64,000 nt of DNA from Ignavibacteriales bacterium (GTDB taxonomy: Bacteria; Bacteroidota; Ignavibacteria; Ignavibacteriales; Ignavibacteriaceae). Position numbers and translations under genes: made by a program. The stretch lies in contig JADJEI010000013.1 in NCBI GenBank assembly GCA_016709155.1, forward strand, positions 372,001 through 436,000, read 5' to 3'. Shown here piece after piece: positions 45,739-54,697 of the stretch; within the stretch, counting starts at the first letter, position 1, and each line of letters opens with the position of its first letter. The notes beneath the pieces were generated by a model that worked only from the letters and a program-made list of their open reading frames with translations, searched no databases and was not told where the DNA came from.

Positions 45739-45990
45739 AAGATGGTTCCTTCTGTAAATAAGATCACATCTTCTGTATCGCAGATAGCATCTTCTGTAAA
45801 TAAGATCATATCTTCTGTACCGCAGATAACATCTTTGATACATAAGATCATATCTTCCGTATCGTAGATAGCATCTTCTGTAAATAAGATCACATCTTCT
45901 GTACCGCAGATAGCATCTTCTGTAAATAAGATTACATTTTCTGTACCGCAGGTGGTATCTTCGGCACCCAAGATTCTATCTTGGATACAG
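45739..45990. repeat. Minisatellite: twelve 21-bp tandem units
   Basis: Twelve consecutive imperfect units of exactly 21 bp, consensus AGAT-NNC-ATCTTCTGTA-NNNN. Two subtypes alternate (ending GTAAATA and GTACCGC/GTATCGC), giving a 42-bp higher-order period. Most units hold the small dyad AGAT-NNN-ATCT. Because 21 is a multiple of three, the array is open on both strands: plus strand heptads such as SSVNKIT/SSVSQIA (frame 45652-45867), minus strand heptads TEDAICG/TEDVILF (45702-45971). I do not call either frame a gene. Confidence 0.9.
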
Positions 45991-46044
45991 TATTTCTAAT
46001 CTTGTGTGCCAATAAAAAAAAATTAGGCGAAGTTTTAAATAAAA

Positions 46045-46071
46045 AAAATCCCGCAGCAAAAGCAGGATTTT
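46045..46071 (-). terminator. Intrinsic terminator of the TonB-type receptor gene
   Basis: Read on the minus strand: AAAATCCTGC, loop TTTTGCT, GCGGGATTTT with one mismatch, then an eight-base T run. It lies about 60 bases after the reconstructed receptor stop at 46133. Confidence 0.7.
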
Positions 46072-46132
46072 AATTTAAATCAAATAGGTTGAGTTAAAAT
46101 TTAAGACGTGAAGTCAGAAGACTTATTAATAA

Positions 46133-46904
46133 TTAAAATTCTTCGCTCCCATCCATCATTCCTTCACCATTACGGGGATCTTTTTTAGGTTTGTAGTTAT
46201 TAAAATTAAGACGGACACTAAGCATTACAATCGGGGATTCCTTTTAAAGCTATTATAGGTTGAAAAATCCGGACCGGAAGAACTGAAACATGATTTGATG
46301 TTCCGAAAATATTCTGCACCTGAAGGGTGAGGGAAAGCATCTTTTCAAGAAAATCTTGTTTTGCAGAAATATCGGCAGAGTAAGATTCTTCCCAAGTCCC
46401 TTGTGATGAAACAGTGGGACTGTTATAATTCAGGTTCAGTTGAAGCTGCGTATCTACCCCCAGCTTAAAAACATTATTCAGCCGGGTGTTCCAGTTAAAA
46501 CTTTTTCGGGAGAAAGATTCACCGTATAAAACTCCTTCAATTCTATAATCATAAATATTAGCCATAGCGTTTACGTTCCAGAATTTGAAAAGATCAAAAA
46601 TGAACATAAACTCTGTTCCCGTAGAATAATCTTTTCCAATACTAGCCACCGAATTTAAGCTTACATTTTCTTCATAAACAGATCTGATCCGGTCAACTTT
46701 ATTATTTGTAAAACGATGATAAACTTCGGCTGAAATCGATACGCTGCTAATGTAAGTTTGAATACCGCCTTCATAGGAATCTATTAATTCAGGAAGTAGG
46801 CTGGGGTTCCCGATACGAACATTGTTTGCGTCAATCCATGTAATGAATGGTTCAAGGTCCCATCCTCGCGGGCGTTGAATCCGGCGTGTGTAGCTTGCCA
46901 TCAA
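46133..46904 (-). CDS. TonB-dependent-receptor-type outer-membrane protein, C-terminal barrel part
   Basis: This is the second half of the gene beginning at 48553. It encodes barrel strands (YTRRIQRPRGWDLEPF, SYEGGIQTYISSVSISAEVYH, LNNVFKLGVDTQLQLNLNYN). The frame stops at 46218 with GIPDCNA, but one extra base at 46239-46245 gives RESPIVMLSVRLNFNNYKPK and the natural end DGSEEF with stop 46133-46135. The SVRLNFNNYK ending is usual for this receptor family in Bacteroidota. Not an independent gene. Confidence 0.75.
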
Positions 46905-48553
46905 TTGAGTGCCTTCGCTGAATTTGTAAGATGAATGCAGGGTGGGGAAGTAGTCCCAGCGGTCAATTGTAAAATTCTGATCAGTATTAAGAAGAGTAAT
47001 TGATCTGTAAGTATATTCACTTCTAAACCCTCCTGAATTCCGAAATCTCCAAACTGATCTGAGTAAATTCCATAGAAAGCCTGATTATTACTTTTGAATT
47101 TATTCAGGTTGCTAAACAGGGGCTGAAATTGATAAACACCTGAAAGAGTGTCATAAGTAAGCAGTTCATTATTCTCATCATTGTTTTGAAGATCGCCGGC
47201 ATAACCGGATTCAAATTTTCTTGTCTCGGTCAGAGGTAACGTATAATCAATTTTAGCTTGAAAGCTTCTTGAAGGACCGAACTCATTTGTTCTTTGTCCA
47301 TAAAAAACTTTATCATTTGAAATTGATTCTGTAATAGTTGAATCATCACCATTATCGTAACCGAAATTTAATTCGGTTTTTATTTCATGTCCTTTGCCTT
47401 CAAATCTATGAATATATGTCAGGTTAGCGCCGGCATAATCACCAATTCGATCACTCGTACTTGTACTTTTATATGTCGAAACGGAGGGGTCGAGAGATGT
47501 CCAGTTTTCAAAATCAGAATTGAAATTTCGCAAGCCATTGCGCGTTCCATAACGTCCCATTAGATTTATAAATTCACTTTCCCCCAGATTGAATTCCATT
47601 CCGGCTCTAACGCCCAACCCAATTCGTCCCCATTCAGTATCGCCTGAAGAATTAATAAATGAAGTTGTACTTCCGAAAAGGTATGTGTTTTCCTGCAACC
47701 TCGTTCCGGGAGAAATTCTCTTGTTGTAATCCATTCCCAAAACATACGTGACGTCTGAGGTTTTGTATTGAAATAAAAAATCACCGCCGTACTTTTCATT
47801 TAAGCCGACATTCGTATTGACAGTTCCACTCAACCCGAGGTTTTGATTTTTTTTCAAAATAATATTTATGATTCCAGCAGTACCTTCGGGATTATATTTA
47901 GCGGAGGGGTTAGTAATGATTTCAATATTCTGAATTGAGTTAGCCGGTATCTGCTGAAGCGCATCCTGCCCGCTGATTATTGAAGGTCTGCCGTCAATCA
48001 ACACAGTAAAGTTTGAACTGCCCCGAAGGCTGACATTGCCGTCAATATCTACCGTGACAGAAGGTACATTTTGTAAAACATCAGCGGCGTTACCTGAAAT
48101 GACAGTCTGCATTTTATCAACGTCAATAACTTTTTTATCAATCTGGTAGGAAACCGGCGAACGTTCACCCTCAACAACTACGTCGTTTAATTGGAGTGCA
48201 TCGGGTACAATAAGAACATCGCCAAGAATGATCATTCTTTTATCGGCTGATAATTCTACATCGAACCTTTGGGATTGGTAACCGATGAATCTCACATCAA
48301 GTAAATATTTTCCAAAGGCAATATCACCCAACCTGAATTGACCATTCACATCAGTAACAGTTCCTGTGATAACGGATGAATCCTGAATTGACAGTAAAAC
48401 AATATTAGCATATTCGATAGCTGCTTTAGAATCATTATCCAGCACACGACCAGCAACCATGCCGACATCTTTTTTCTCAAAATTCTTTTGAGCGAATAAA
48501 TTTATACTGTTAGTCAGTATAATAAACAAAAGTAGTAAATAGATTTTTTTCAT
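46901..48553 (-). CDS. TonB-dependent-receptor-type outer-membrane protein, N-terminal part
   Basis: Signal peptide (ILTNSINLFAQ), a carboxypeptidase-regulatory-like domain (AGRVLDNDSKAAIEYANIVL...GKYLLDVRFIGYQS, about 30-115), a plug domain (VLQNVPSVTVDIDGNVSLRGSSNFTVLIDGRP), then the first barrel strands. This order defines the outer-membrane-receptor (OMP_b-brl_3/CarboxypepD_reg) family of Bacteroidota. A missing G near 47032-47033 breaks the frame after DFGIQ; with it restored, GGFRSEYTYRSITLL continues into the 46904 frame. Whole protein about 806 residues, 46133-48553. Substrate unknown; no SusD partner is adjacent. Confidence 0.85.
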   Translation of the reverse strand: MKKIYLLLLFIILTNSINLFAQKNFEKKDVGMVAGRVLDNDSKAAIEYANIVLLSIQDSSVITGTVTDVNGQFRLGDIAFGKYLLDVRFIGYQSQRFDVELSADKRMIILGDVLIVPDALQLNDVVVEGERSPVSYQIDKKVIDVDKMQTVISGNAADVLQNVPSVTVDIDGNVSLRGSSNFTVLIDGRPSIISGQDALQQIPANSIQNIEIITNPSAKYNPEGTAGIINIILKKNQNLGLSGTVNTNVGLNEKYGGDFLFQYKTSDVTYVLGMDYNKRISPGTRLQENTYLFGSTTSFINSSGDTEWGRIGLGVRAGMEFNLGESEFINLMGRYGTRNGLRNFNSDFENWTSLDPSVSTYKSTSTSDRIGDYAGANLTYIHRFEGKGHEIKTELNFGYDNGDDSTITESISNDKVFYGQRTNEFGPSRSFQAKIDYTLPLTETRKFESGYAGDLQNNDENNELLTYDTLSGVYQFQPLFSNLNKFKSNNQAFYGIYSDQFGDFGIQEGLEVNILTDQLLFLILIRILQLTAGTTSPPCIHLTNSAKALN

Positions 48554-48947
48554 AGTTGAAATTACGAAGGTGTATTTATTTGTAAAAGGGATAATTATTT
48601 ACTTAGGAGTTGTATCACATTAAAATTGTCATAATTTTGCAGGAAGTTAAAAATAGATATTTCCTGAATTATTAGACAGATAGAAATCTCTATGGGTTTA
48701 AAAGAATTTAGAATAAAAAAACTCCTATTATGAAGATTGATTTCAAACTCAGTACAATATCCAATGAATAATTTACAACTGAATCCCGTTTTAATAAACA
48801 GCATCGGAGATATCTCCAATGCAAGTTTAAAATTAAAAGAAAAAAATTTTCACATGATGATTTTTGAACACTTGAAAATATTTAGTATTTTTTCATTTGC
48901 AAATTTGACCGATACATTACATTTATTAAGTAAGTTTGTAAAGTAAA

Positions 48948-49640
48948 ATGAAAAAAATCCGAATATTGCTTGTTGAAGACAATCGCCTTTTGCGAGAAGG
49001 CATTTCCGATTTGCTTAAAAAGCAGCCAGATATGGCAGTTGTTACGACCGTCGGTAATGGCGAAAACATTTTGGCGCTAATTGGTAAGCTAAAACCAAGT
49101 ATCGTACTCCTGGATCTTGGTTTACGAAGTCAAAACAGTTTGCATATTGTAAAATTAGTTAAGAAAGATTTTTCTGAAATAAAAATAGTTGTGATGGATC
49201 TTGTACCATTACAAGCAGATGTTTTTCAATTTGTGCAAGCCGGTGTTTCAGGATTTATGTTAAAAGATATAAGTGTCACAGAATTTTTAAAAACTCTTCG
49301 ATCAGTTTATGATGGAGTGCAGGTTTTACCACCGAATTTGACCGGTTCACTGTTTTCTCAAATCGTTGACTATGCAATTAACGGATCCAAACCGTCTGCA
49401 ATTGAGGAGTCGGTTCGAATGACAAAGCGTGAGAAACAAGTTATTGAACTGATTGCAAATGGTTCTACCAATAAAGAGATCGCGCAAAATCTTCATCTCT
49501 CAACCTACACGGTCAAAAGTCACGTTCATAATATCCTTGAAAAATTAGCGCTTAACACACGTGTACAAATTGCAAAACACGCCCACCTTTCTGAAGCTTA
49601 CAAAACCGCAATAGAAACAACCTCAATACTCTACGAATAA
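48948..49640 (+). CDS. Orphan LuxR/NarL-type response regulator
   Basis: 230 residues: receiver with the acidic pair E10-D11 and acceptor D56 (IVLLDLGLRS), conserved Lys in FMLKDIS, and a LuxR-type HTH (MTKREKQVIELIANGSTNKEIAQNLHLSTYTVKSHVHNIL). The usual Thr/Ser switch position reads VVMDLV, so Asp or Met stands where Thr is expected. No histidine kinase is next to it. It directly precedes the island whose units all carry the GATGTAGTTCC...CATCC element, so it is my first candidate for the activator that binds it. Confidence 0.88.
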   Translation: MKKIRILLVEDNRLLREGISDLLKKQPDMAVVTTVGNGENILALIGKLKPSIVLLDLGLRSQNSLHIVKLVKKDFSEIKIVVMDLVPLQADVFQFVQAGVSGFMLKDISVTEFLKTLRSVYDGVQVLPPNLTGSLFSQIVDYAINGSKPSAIEESVRMTKREKQVIELIANGSTNKEIAQNLHLSTYTVKSHVHNILEKLALNTRVQIAKHAHLSEAYKTAIETTSILYE

Positions 49641-49670
49641 TTCTGTTTTTCTTTAACTACACCAGTTAAA

Positions 49671-49709
49671 GATTTAATCCCTTTTTCATCCCTTTGGACT
49701 ATTTTTTTG
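49671..49709 (+). promoter_or_regulatory. Island element, copy 1 (upstream of kaiC-like gene)
   Basis: GATTTAATCCCTTTTTCATCCC then GGACTATTTT. The left half is less conserved than in other copies. TATAAT follows at 49725-49730, 38 nt after the CATC start. Confidence 0.6.
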
Positions 49710-49824
49710 ATTCACGAGTTTTTCTATAATCTATCGTGAAATATTATATAACTATAAACTCTTCAATTTTGTATGACAGATCAAATGTGGATTGAAGAAT
49801 CAAAATTTATTTGGACGAGATATT

Positions 49825-51552
49825 ATGAAAAAAAGAGAAGTAAAATTTAAAAGAAGAACCCTTCTAAAATCCCCTACTAGCATTCAGGGATTTGATGAAA
49901 TAACAAGCGGCGGATTGCCAAAAGGCAGACCAACACTTGTATGCGGGGGTGCAGGCTGCGGCAAGACATTATTTGCGATGGAATTTCTTGTTCGAGGTGC
50001 AACTGTTTACAATGAGCCCGGAGTTTTTATATCATTCGAGGAAACGGAGAAAGAATTAATATCTAATGTAGCTTCCCTGGGGTTTGACCTGGCTAATCTT
50101 AAAAAACACAAAAAGATTTGGCTCGAGCATATTAATGTTGAGCGGGGAGAAATAGAACATAACGGTGAATATGATTTAAAAGGATTGTTCGTTCATATCC
50201 ATAATGCTATAGAAAGTATTGGCGCTAAACGAGTTGTGCTGGACACTATTGAAACGCTTTTTTCAGAACTGCCTAATCCTACTATGGTTCGTACAGAACT
50301 GCGAAGGTTATTTAGCTGGTTAAAAAAGAAAAATGTAACAACAATAGTAACAGGGGAAAAAGGTGAGGGTACACTAACACGACAAAGTTTGGAAGAGTAC
50401 GTTTCCGATTGTGTTATTCTGCTGGATCATCGCGTTACCGATCAATCATCTATACGACGATTGCGCATTATTAAATATCGCGGTTCAACTCACGGCACTA
50501 ATGAATATCCTTTCTTAATTGATGAAGATGGATTTTCTGTTCTACCGGTCACTTCGCTTGGATTAAATCACGTTTCGTCCAAAGAAAGAATTTCAACAGG
50601 TATTCCGCGGCTTGATACAATGATGTCTGGTAAAGGTTACTATCGCACCAGCACTATACTCGTTTCCGGCACTGCAGGTACTGGAAAAACAAGTCTTGCA
50701 GCTCAGTTCGTTGAAGAGGCTTGTAAACGAGGTGAGCGAGTGCTTTATTTTGCTTTTGAAGAATCTCCGAGTCAGTTCATGCGCAATATGTCTTCGATAG
50801 GGATACACTTAGAGCCCTGGGTAAAAAAAGGATTGCTTCACTTTCATGCAACCCGCCCAACACTTCATGGATTAGAACATCATTTAACAACAACCATAAA
50901 ATTAATTAATAAAGTTCAACCGCAAATTGTAGTTCTTGATCCCATTGATGCATTTATTATTGGAAACAATCAAACCGAAGTTAAAATAATGCTGCTACGT
51001 TTAGTAGATTTTTTGAAGATGAGGAATATTACTGCATTGTTTGCAAGTCTTTCCAATGGAGGCGAAAACCAGGAGCTTACAGATATGGCGATATCATCAT
51101 TGATAGATACCTGGATTCTATTGCGTGATATTGAAATAGGCGGTGAACGAAATAGAGGATTGTATATTCTTAAATCGCGCGGAATGGATCATTCAAACCA
51201 AATCCGTGAATTTAAACTCACAGATCATGGAATCGAACTGCTGGATGTATATGTGGGTCCTGAAGGTGTATTAACGGGTTCAGCCCGATTATCACAGGAA
51301 GCCAAAAATGATGCAGAGCAATTAGCACGTCAGCAGGAAATTGATCGCAAACAATCTGGAATAGAACTTAAACGTGCTGCATTGGAAGCTCAAATTGTTG
51401 TATTAAAGTCCGAGTTCCAAGAAGAAGAATCTGAAGCGATAAAGCTTATCGAAATGGAAAAAGCATACTCTAAAAAGTTTGCTGATGATAAAAGAAATAT
51501 GGCAAAGAGCAGGAAGGCTGATAAGTTGATAAAAAAAACTTTAATAATGTAA
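49825..51552 (+). CDS. KaiC-like double-domain RecA-type ATPase
   Basis: 575 residues from the ATG at 49825 (the frame is open 11 codons earlier). Two KaiC domains: Walker A GGAGCGKT (41-48) in the first and GTAGTGKT (282-289) in the second, with Walker B-type VVLDTIE and VVLDPID. The paired autophosphorylation site of cyanobacterial KaiC (Ser-Thr) aligns with S424-S425 in MAISSLIDTW, so phosphorylation could be retained. The C-terminal ~80 residues are a charged, coiled-coil-like tail (residues 495-570). No kaiA or kaiB is nearby. Non-cyanobacterial KaiC proteins are linked to stress response; here a Lys-rich small gene follows. Confidence 0.87.
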   Translation: MKKREVKFKRRTLLKSPTSIQGFDEITSGGLPKGRPTLVCGGAGCGKTLFAMEFLVRGATVYNEPGVFISFEETEKELISNVASLGFDLANLKKHKKIWLEHINVERGEIEHNGEYDLKGLFVHIHNAIESIGAKRVVLDTIETLFSELPNPTMVRTELRRLFSWLKKKNVTTIVTGEKGEGTLTRQSLEEYVSDCVILLDHRVTDQSSIRRLRIIKYRGSTHGTNEYPFLIDEDGFSVLPVTSLGLNHVSSKERISTGIPRLDTMMSGKGYYRTSTILVSGTAGTGKTSLAAQFVEEACKRGERVLYFAFEESPSQFMRNMSSIGIHLEPWVKKGLLHFHATRPTLHGLEHHLTTTIKLINKVQPQIVVLDPIDAFIIGNNQTEVKIMLLRLVDFLKMRNITALFASLSNGGENQELTDMAISSLIDTWILLRDIEIGGERNRGLYILKSRGMDHSNQIREFKLTDHGIELLDVYVGPEGVLTGSARLSQEAKNDAEQLARQQEIDRKQSGIELKRAALEAQIVVLKSEFQEEESEAIKLIEMEKAYSKKFADDKRNMAKSRKADKLIKKTLIM

Positions 51553-51586
51553 TCATAAATAAAAGAAAACAACAAAGGAGAAAATC

Positions 51587-51712
51587 ATGAGCAAAGGTCA
51601 GGATAGTAAAAAGGGTTCAAAGAAAGAACCTGCAAAAACAATGAAAGAAAAAAAAGCTGCAAAGCGTGATAAGAAAAATGAGAAAAATAAACCGGGATTA
51701 CTCAATCAATAG
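51587..51712 (+). CDS. Small lysine-rich protein
   Basis: 41 residues, beginning MSKGQDSKKGSKKEPAKT and ending KNEKNKPGLLNQ, with about 15 lysines and a net positive charge. AAAGGAG lies 6 nt upstream of the ATG. It is 34 nt downstream of the KaiC-like gene and likely co-transcribed. A disordered, nucleic-acid- or acid-binding stress peptide is plausible; no family is recognised. Confidence 0.6.
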   Translation: MSKGQDSKKGSKKEPAKTMKEKKAAKRDKKNEKNKPGLLNQ

Positions 51713-51834
51713 TTTTCCTTCTTTGATTGTTGAGTTCACCTGGTAGATGTTCTCCAATTTTGTTTTAGATCTAGCATTTGAGAGGTTAAATAAATTTTAG
51801 AACCTGCTCAAAGGAAATTATTATTCAACCAACA

Positions 51835-51871
51835 GATGTAGTTCCTTTTTCATCCCTCTGACTGATTGTAT
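51835..51871 (+). promoter_or_regulatory. Island element, copy 2 (upstream of mlaEFD)
   Basis: GATGTAGTTCCTTTTTCATCCC followed by TCTGACTGATTGTATAA. The 5' GATG and 3' CATC form a dyad with 12 bases between. The first coding start, mlaE, is at 51926. Confidence 0.75.
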
Positions 51872-51925
51872 AAAATAATATTTCTATCTAACATCATCCC
51901 ATAATAAATTGTCATAAATGTATAA

Positions 51926-52768
51926 ATGGAAAAAAATATTTCACAACAGTCCAAAACTGAAAAAGAAACAACTGAAATTGCAATAGACGAATCTCCTGAG
52001 ATTATAACTGATTCGATGTTCAAAAAATTCTTTTTGGAAGTAGCCTCGATTACGACTTTTACTTTTCGCTTTTTTAAGGAAGTAATTAAACCTCCGTATG
52101 AGTTTAATGAAGTAATGAAACAATCTTTTCTGATTGGTTACAAATCACTTCCTTTGGTAGCGATTACCGGATTTATAATTGGACTGGTGTTAACTATTCA
52201 ATCAAGACCTACTTTGGCAAAGTTTGGATCTGAGTCTTTGCTGCCTGCTATGGTTGCAGTTTCGATTATACGTGAAATAGGTCCGGTTATAACTGCGCTG
52301 ATCTTTGCAGGAAAAGTTGGATCAGGAATTGGAGCAGAATTGGCTTCAATGAATGTTACAGAACAAATAGATGCGATGCAGGTCTCAGACACTAATCCAT
52401 TTAAATATCTTGTTGTCACAAGAGTTGTTTCTGCAACCTTAATGCTTCCGATCCTGGTAATTCTTGCTGATGGTGTTGGTTTATTAGGATCATTTGTCGG
52501 TGTTAATATTAAAGGAACCGTGAGTGCTTACTTATTTTTTTCTCAGATATTTCAAAGTCTGGAATTTCAAGATCTGCTGCCTGCTATCGTAAAAACTTTT
52601 TTCTTCGGATTTGCAATCGGACTAATAGGAAGTTATAAAGGATATAATTCGAACAAAGGTACCGAGGGTGTCGGGCTAGCTGCAAACTCAGCAGTTGTAT
52701 TATCATCACTAATGGTTTTCATAATAGATATGATAGCGGTGCAAATTACAAGTGTGCTTCAAAACTAA
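51926..52768 (+). CDS. MlaE-family lipid-transport permease
   Basis: 280 residues: a hydrophilic N-terminal tail (1-60), then the MlaE/YrbE permease with helices near 80-100, 110-130, 160-185, 195-225 and 250-275. IREIGPVITALIFAGKVGSGIGAELASM is the conserved EIGP/GKVGS loop of the family. With MlaF and MlaD it moves phospholipids between inner and outer membranes. First gene of the three-gene unit behind element copy 2. Confidence 0.9.
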   Translation: MEKNISQQSKTEKETTEIAIDESPEIITDSMFKKFFLEVASITTFTFRFFKEVIKPPYEFNEVMKQSFLIGYKSLPLVAITGFIIGLVLTIQSRPTLAKFGSESLLPAMVAVSIIREIGPVITALIFAGKVGSGIGAELASMNVTEQIDAMQVSDTNPFKYLVVTRVVSATLMLPILVILADGVGLLGSFVGVNIKGTVSAYLFFSQIFQSLEFQDLLPAIVKTFFFGFAIGLIGSYKGYNSNKGTEGVGLAANSAVVLSSLMVFIIDMIAVQITSVLQN

Positions 52769-52785
52769 ATTGAGCAATTAGAAAG

Positions 52786-53571
52786 ATGCAAGACAATTCA
52801 ATCAATATAGAAGTTAAAACTGAAACTGATAATGAGCAGAAGAGTGATGTTGTGATTGAAATGCAGCATCTAAAGAAATCATTCGGGAATAACCACGTAT
52901 TACGGGATATTAATCTGGTTATTAATAAAGGTGAAAACCTTGCAATACTCGGTCAATCCGGAACCGGCAAATCAGTACTTATTAAATGTATTGTTGGATT
53001 AGTAGAAATTGATGACGGCAAGCTTTTAATATTTGGACAAAATATTTCTGAACTGAAAAATAAAGACCTGATTGAAATACAAAAAAGAATTGGTTTCCTT
53101 TTTCAAAGCGGTGCTCTTTATGATTCTATGACAGTAAGAGAAAATCTTGAATTTCCTCTTAGAAAAAAAATAAGTTCTATTCCGAAAGATGAATTAGAAT
53201 CACTTATAAAAGAATCATTGCACGATGTAGGACTTGATAAAGCAATTGATAAAACACCTTCAGAACTTTCCGGAGGTATGCGTAAGAGGTTAGGTTTAGC
53301 ACGAACATTAATTTTAAAACCAGAAATAATGCTTTATGATGAACCTACAACCGGGCTGGATCCTATAACATCAAAAGAAATAAGTAACCTTATTCTTGAA
53401 GTGCAAAAAAAATACAATACTACTTCCATCATCATAACACACGATATTGAATGCACAAGGCTAACAGCAAATCGAATAATAGTCATTAAAGATGGGGTGT
53501 GTGCGGCAGAAGGGACTTTTAACGAACTGGAAAAATCCGCAGACCCATGGATAAGATCATTTTTTGAATAA
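52786..53571 (+). CDS. MlaF-family ABC ATPase
   Basis: 261 residues. Walker A GQSGTGKSVL, signature LSGGMRKRLGLA, Walker B IMLYDEPTTGLD, and the MlaF-typical QKRIGFLFQSGALYDSMTVRENLEFPL. An acidic N-terminal ~25-residue extension is atypical. It starts 17 nt after mlaE. It powers lipid transport by the MlaE permease. Confidence 0.92.
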   Translation: MQDNSINIEVKTETDNEQKSDVVIEMQHLKKSFGNNHVLRDINLVINKGENLAILGQSGTGKSVLIKCIVGLVEIDDGKLLIFGQNISELKNKDLIEIQKRIGFLFQSGALYDSMTVRENLEFPLRKKISSIPKDELESLIKESLHDVGLDKAIDKTPSELSGGMRKRLGLARTLILKPEIMLYDEPTTGLDPITSKEISNLILEVQKKYNTTSIIITHDIECTRLTANRIIVIKDGVCAAEGTFNELEKSADPWIRSFFE

Positions 53572-53602
53572 AAAAGAATGCAATTAAGCAGGAGTATTTA
53601 AA

Positions 53603-54469
53603 ATGAAAAAAAATTCAACTAATAAAATCAAGCTTGGGATATTTGTTACACTTGGTTTAGTGGTTTTGATTTTAGCAATATATTTTATCGGTGAGAAACA
53701 ACAATTATTTAGAAGCACATTTCGTTTAACCGGAGTTTTCAAAGATGTCGGCGGACTTCAAATTGGTAATAACGTTAGATTATCAGGAATTAATATCGGG
53801 ACTGTAGAAAATGTTAGCTTGATTAGTGATACTTCGGTCAGAGTAGAAGTATTGATTGATGAAAGCACGCGACAGTTTATAAGAAAAGATGCAGTAGCAA
53901 GTATTGGGTCAGAAGGTCTTATGGGTAACAAAGTTTTAGTTATAATTCCGGGAACGGGTTCACAGAAAGTAATAGAAAACAATGATGTTATCGCAACAAG
54001 CCGACCCCTGGAATTAGATGAAATTATGAAATCACTAAAAACAACTATTGATAATACTTCCCTGATTACAGGAGATTTGGCTAAGATCACAACCAATATA
54101 GAGTCAGGTAAAGGAACAATTGGAAGGCTTATGATGGATTCATCCTGGCGACAAAATATTCAATCTACTATAATAAATTTAGAAAAGGGCTCAGCAGGAT
54201 TTAAAGTGTTCATGGATAACGCACAAGAGGTGGATGAAATTCTTGCATCATTTAAAGCAGTAATTGAAAATACAGCCACTATTACAGAAGATTTAGGAAA
54301 GATTACAACCAATCTTGGAGAAGGAAAAGGAATAATTGGTAAACTTTTTATGGATGAATCGTCTGCGCAAAATATCGATTCTACTTTCTTTTACTTGAAA
54401 GAAGGTTCAGCCGGGTTTAAAATTCTAATGGAGAAAGCAAAAGATAGCTGGCTGCTGTGGGGATTTTAA
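53603..54469 (+). CDS. MlaD-family (MCE) protein with tandemly duplicated C-terminal segment
   Basis: 288 residues. One N-terminal helix (LGIFVTLGLVVLILAIYFIG), an MCE domain at about 38-130 (VGGLQIGNNVRLSGINIGTV, GLMGNKVLVIIPG), then two ~62-residue repeats: one with ITGDLAKITTNIESGKGTIGRLM...LEKGSAGFKVFM, one with ITEDLGKITTNLGEGKGIIGKLF...LKEGSAGFKILM. The first begins near 150, the second near 220. Single MCE domains form a ring that carries lipid; the repeats would extend the helical tail. Ends with SWLLWGF. No MlaB/MlaC nearby. Confidence 0.88.
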   Translation: MKKNSTNKIKLGIFVTLGLVVLILAIYFIGEKQQLFRSTFRLTGVFKDVGGLQIGNNVRLSGINIGTVENVSLISDTSVRVEVLIDESTRQFIRKDAVASIGSEGLMGNKVLVIIPGTGSQKVIENNDVIATSRPLELDEIMKSLKTTIDNTSLITGDLAKITTNIESGKGTIGRLMMDSSWRQNIQSTIINLEKGSAGFKVFMDNAQEVDEILASFKAVIENTATITEDLGKITTNLGEGKGIIGKLFMDESSAQNIDSTFFYLKEGSAGFKILMEKAKDSWLLWGF

Positions 54470-54604
54470 TTCCTAATACAAGTTTATCAGTATCGGGTTC
54501 TCTTCTGTCTCAGTGTTAAAATTTAAAGATTTCGAAACGGTTAGAAATGGCATTTCTCTGATAGACTCAATAATGTTGCAGTTTAACAAAGTTACTCAGC
54601 TAAA

Positions 54605-54641
54605 GGATGTAGTTCCTTTTTCATCCCAATGTCCGATTGAA
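54605..54641 (+). promoter_or_regulatory. Island element, copy 3 (upstream of small membrane protein)
   Basis: GGATGTAGTTCCTTTTTCATCCC then AATGTCCGATTGAAACA. The perfect 5-base dyad GGATG-N12-CATCC is clearest here and in copy 6. Confidence 0.8.
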
Positions 54642-54697
54642 ACATTTTTCTCTTCTTCATACTTTATTATTGAAAATTAAACGAAAGGATATTTACA

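Noticed and set aside
45702..45971. Minus-strand frame of heptads (TEDAICG/TEDVILF) across the tandem array
   Set aside because: It is open only because the 21-bp unit has no stop codon in that frame; no ribosome site, and amino-acid composition follows the repeat.
45739..45990. Possible CRISPR array
   Set aside because: The 21-bp units are contiguous and near-identical in full; there are no unique spacers and no cas genes.
51835..51871. Island element as sigma-54 promoter
   Set aside because: No GG/GC pair at -24/-12 spacing in any copy; a sigma-70-like -35/-10 pair fits better in copies 4 and 7.
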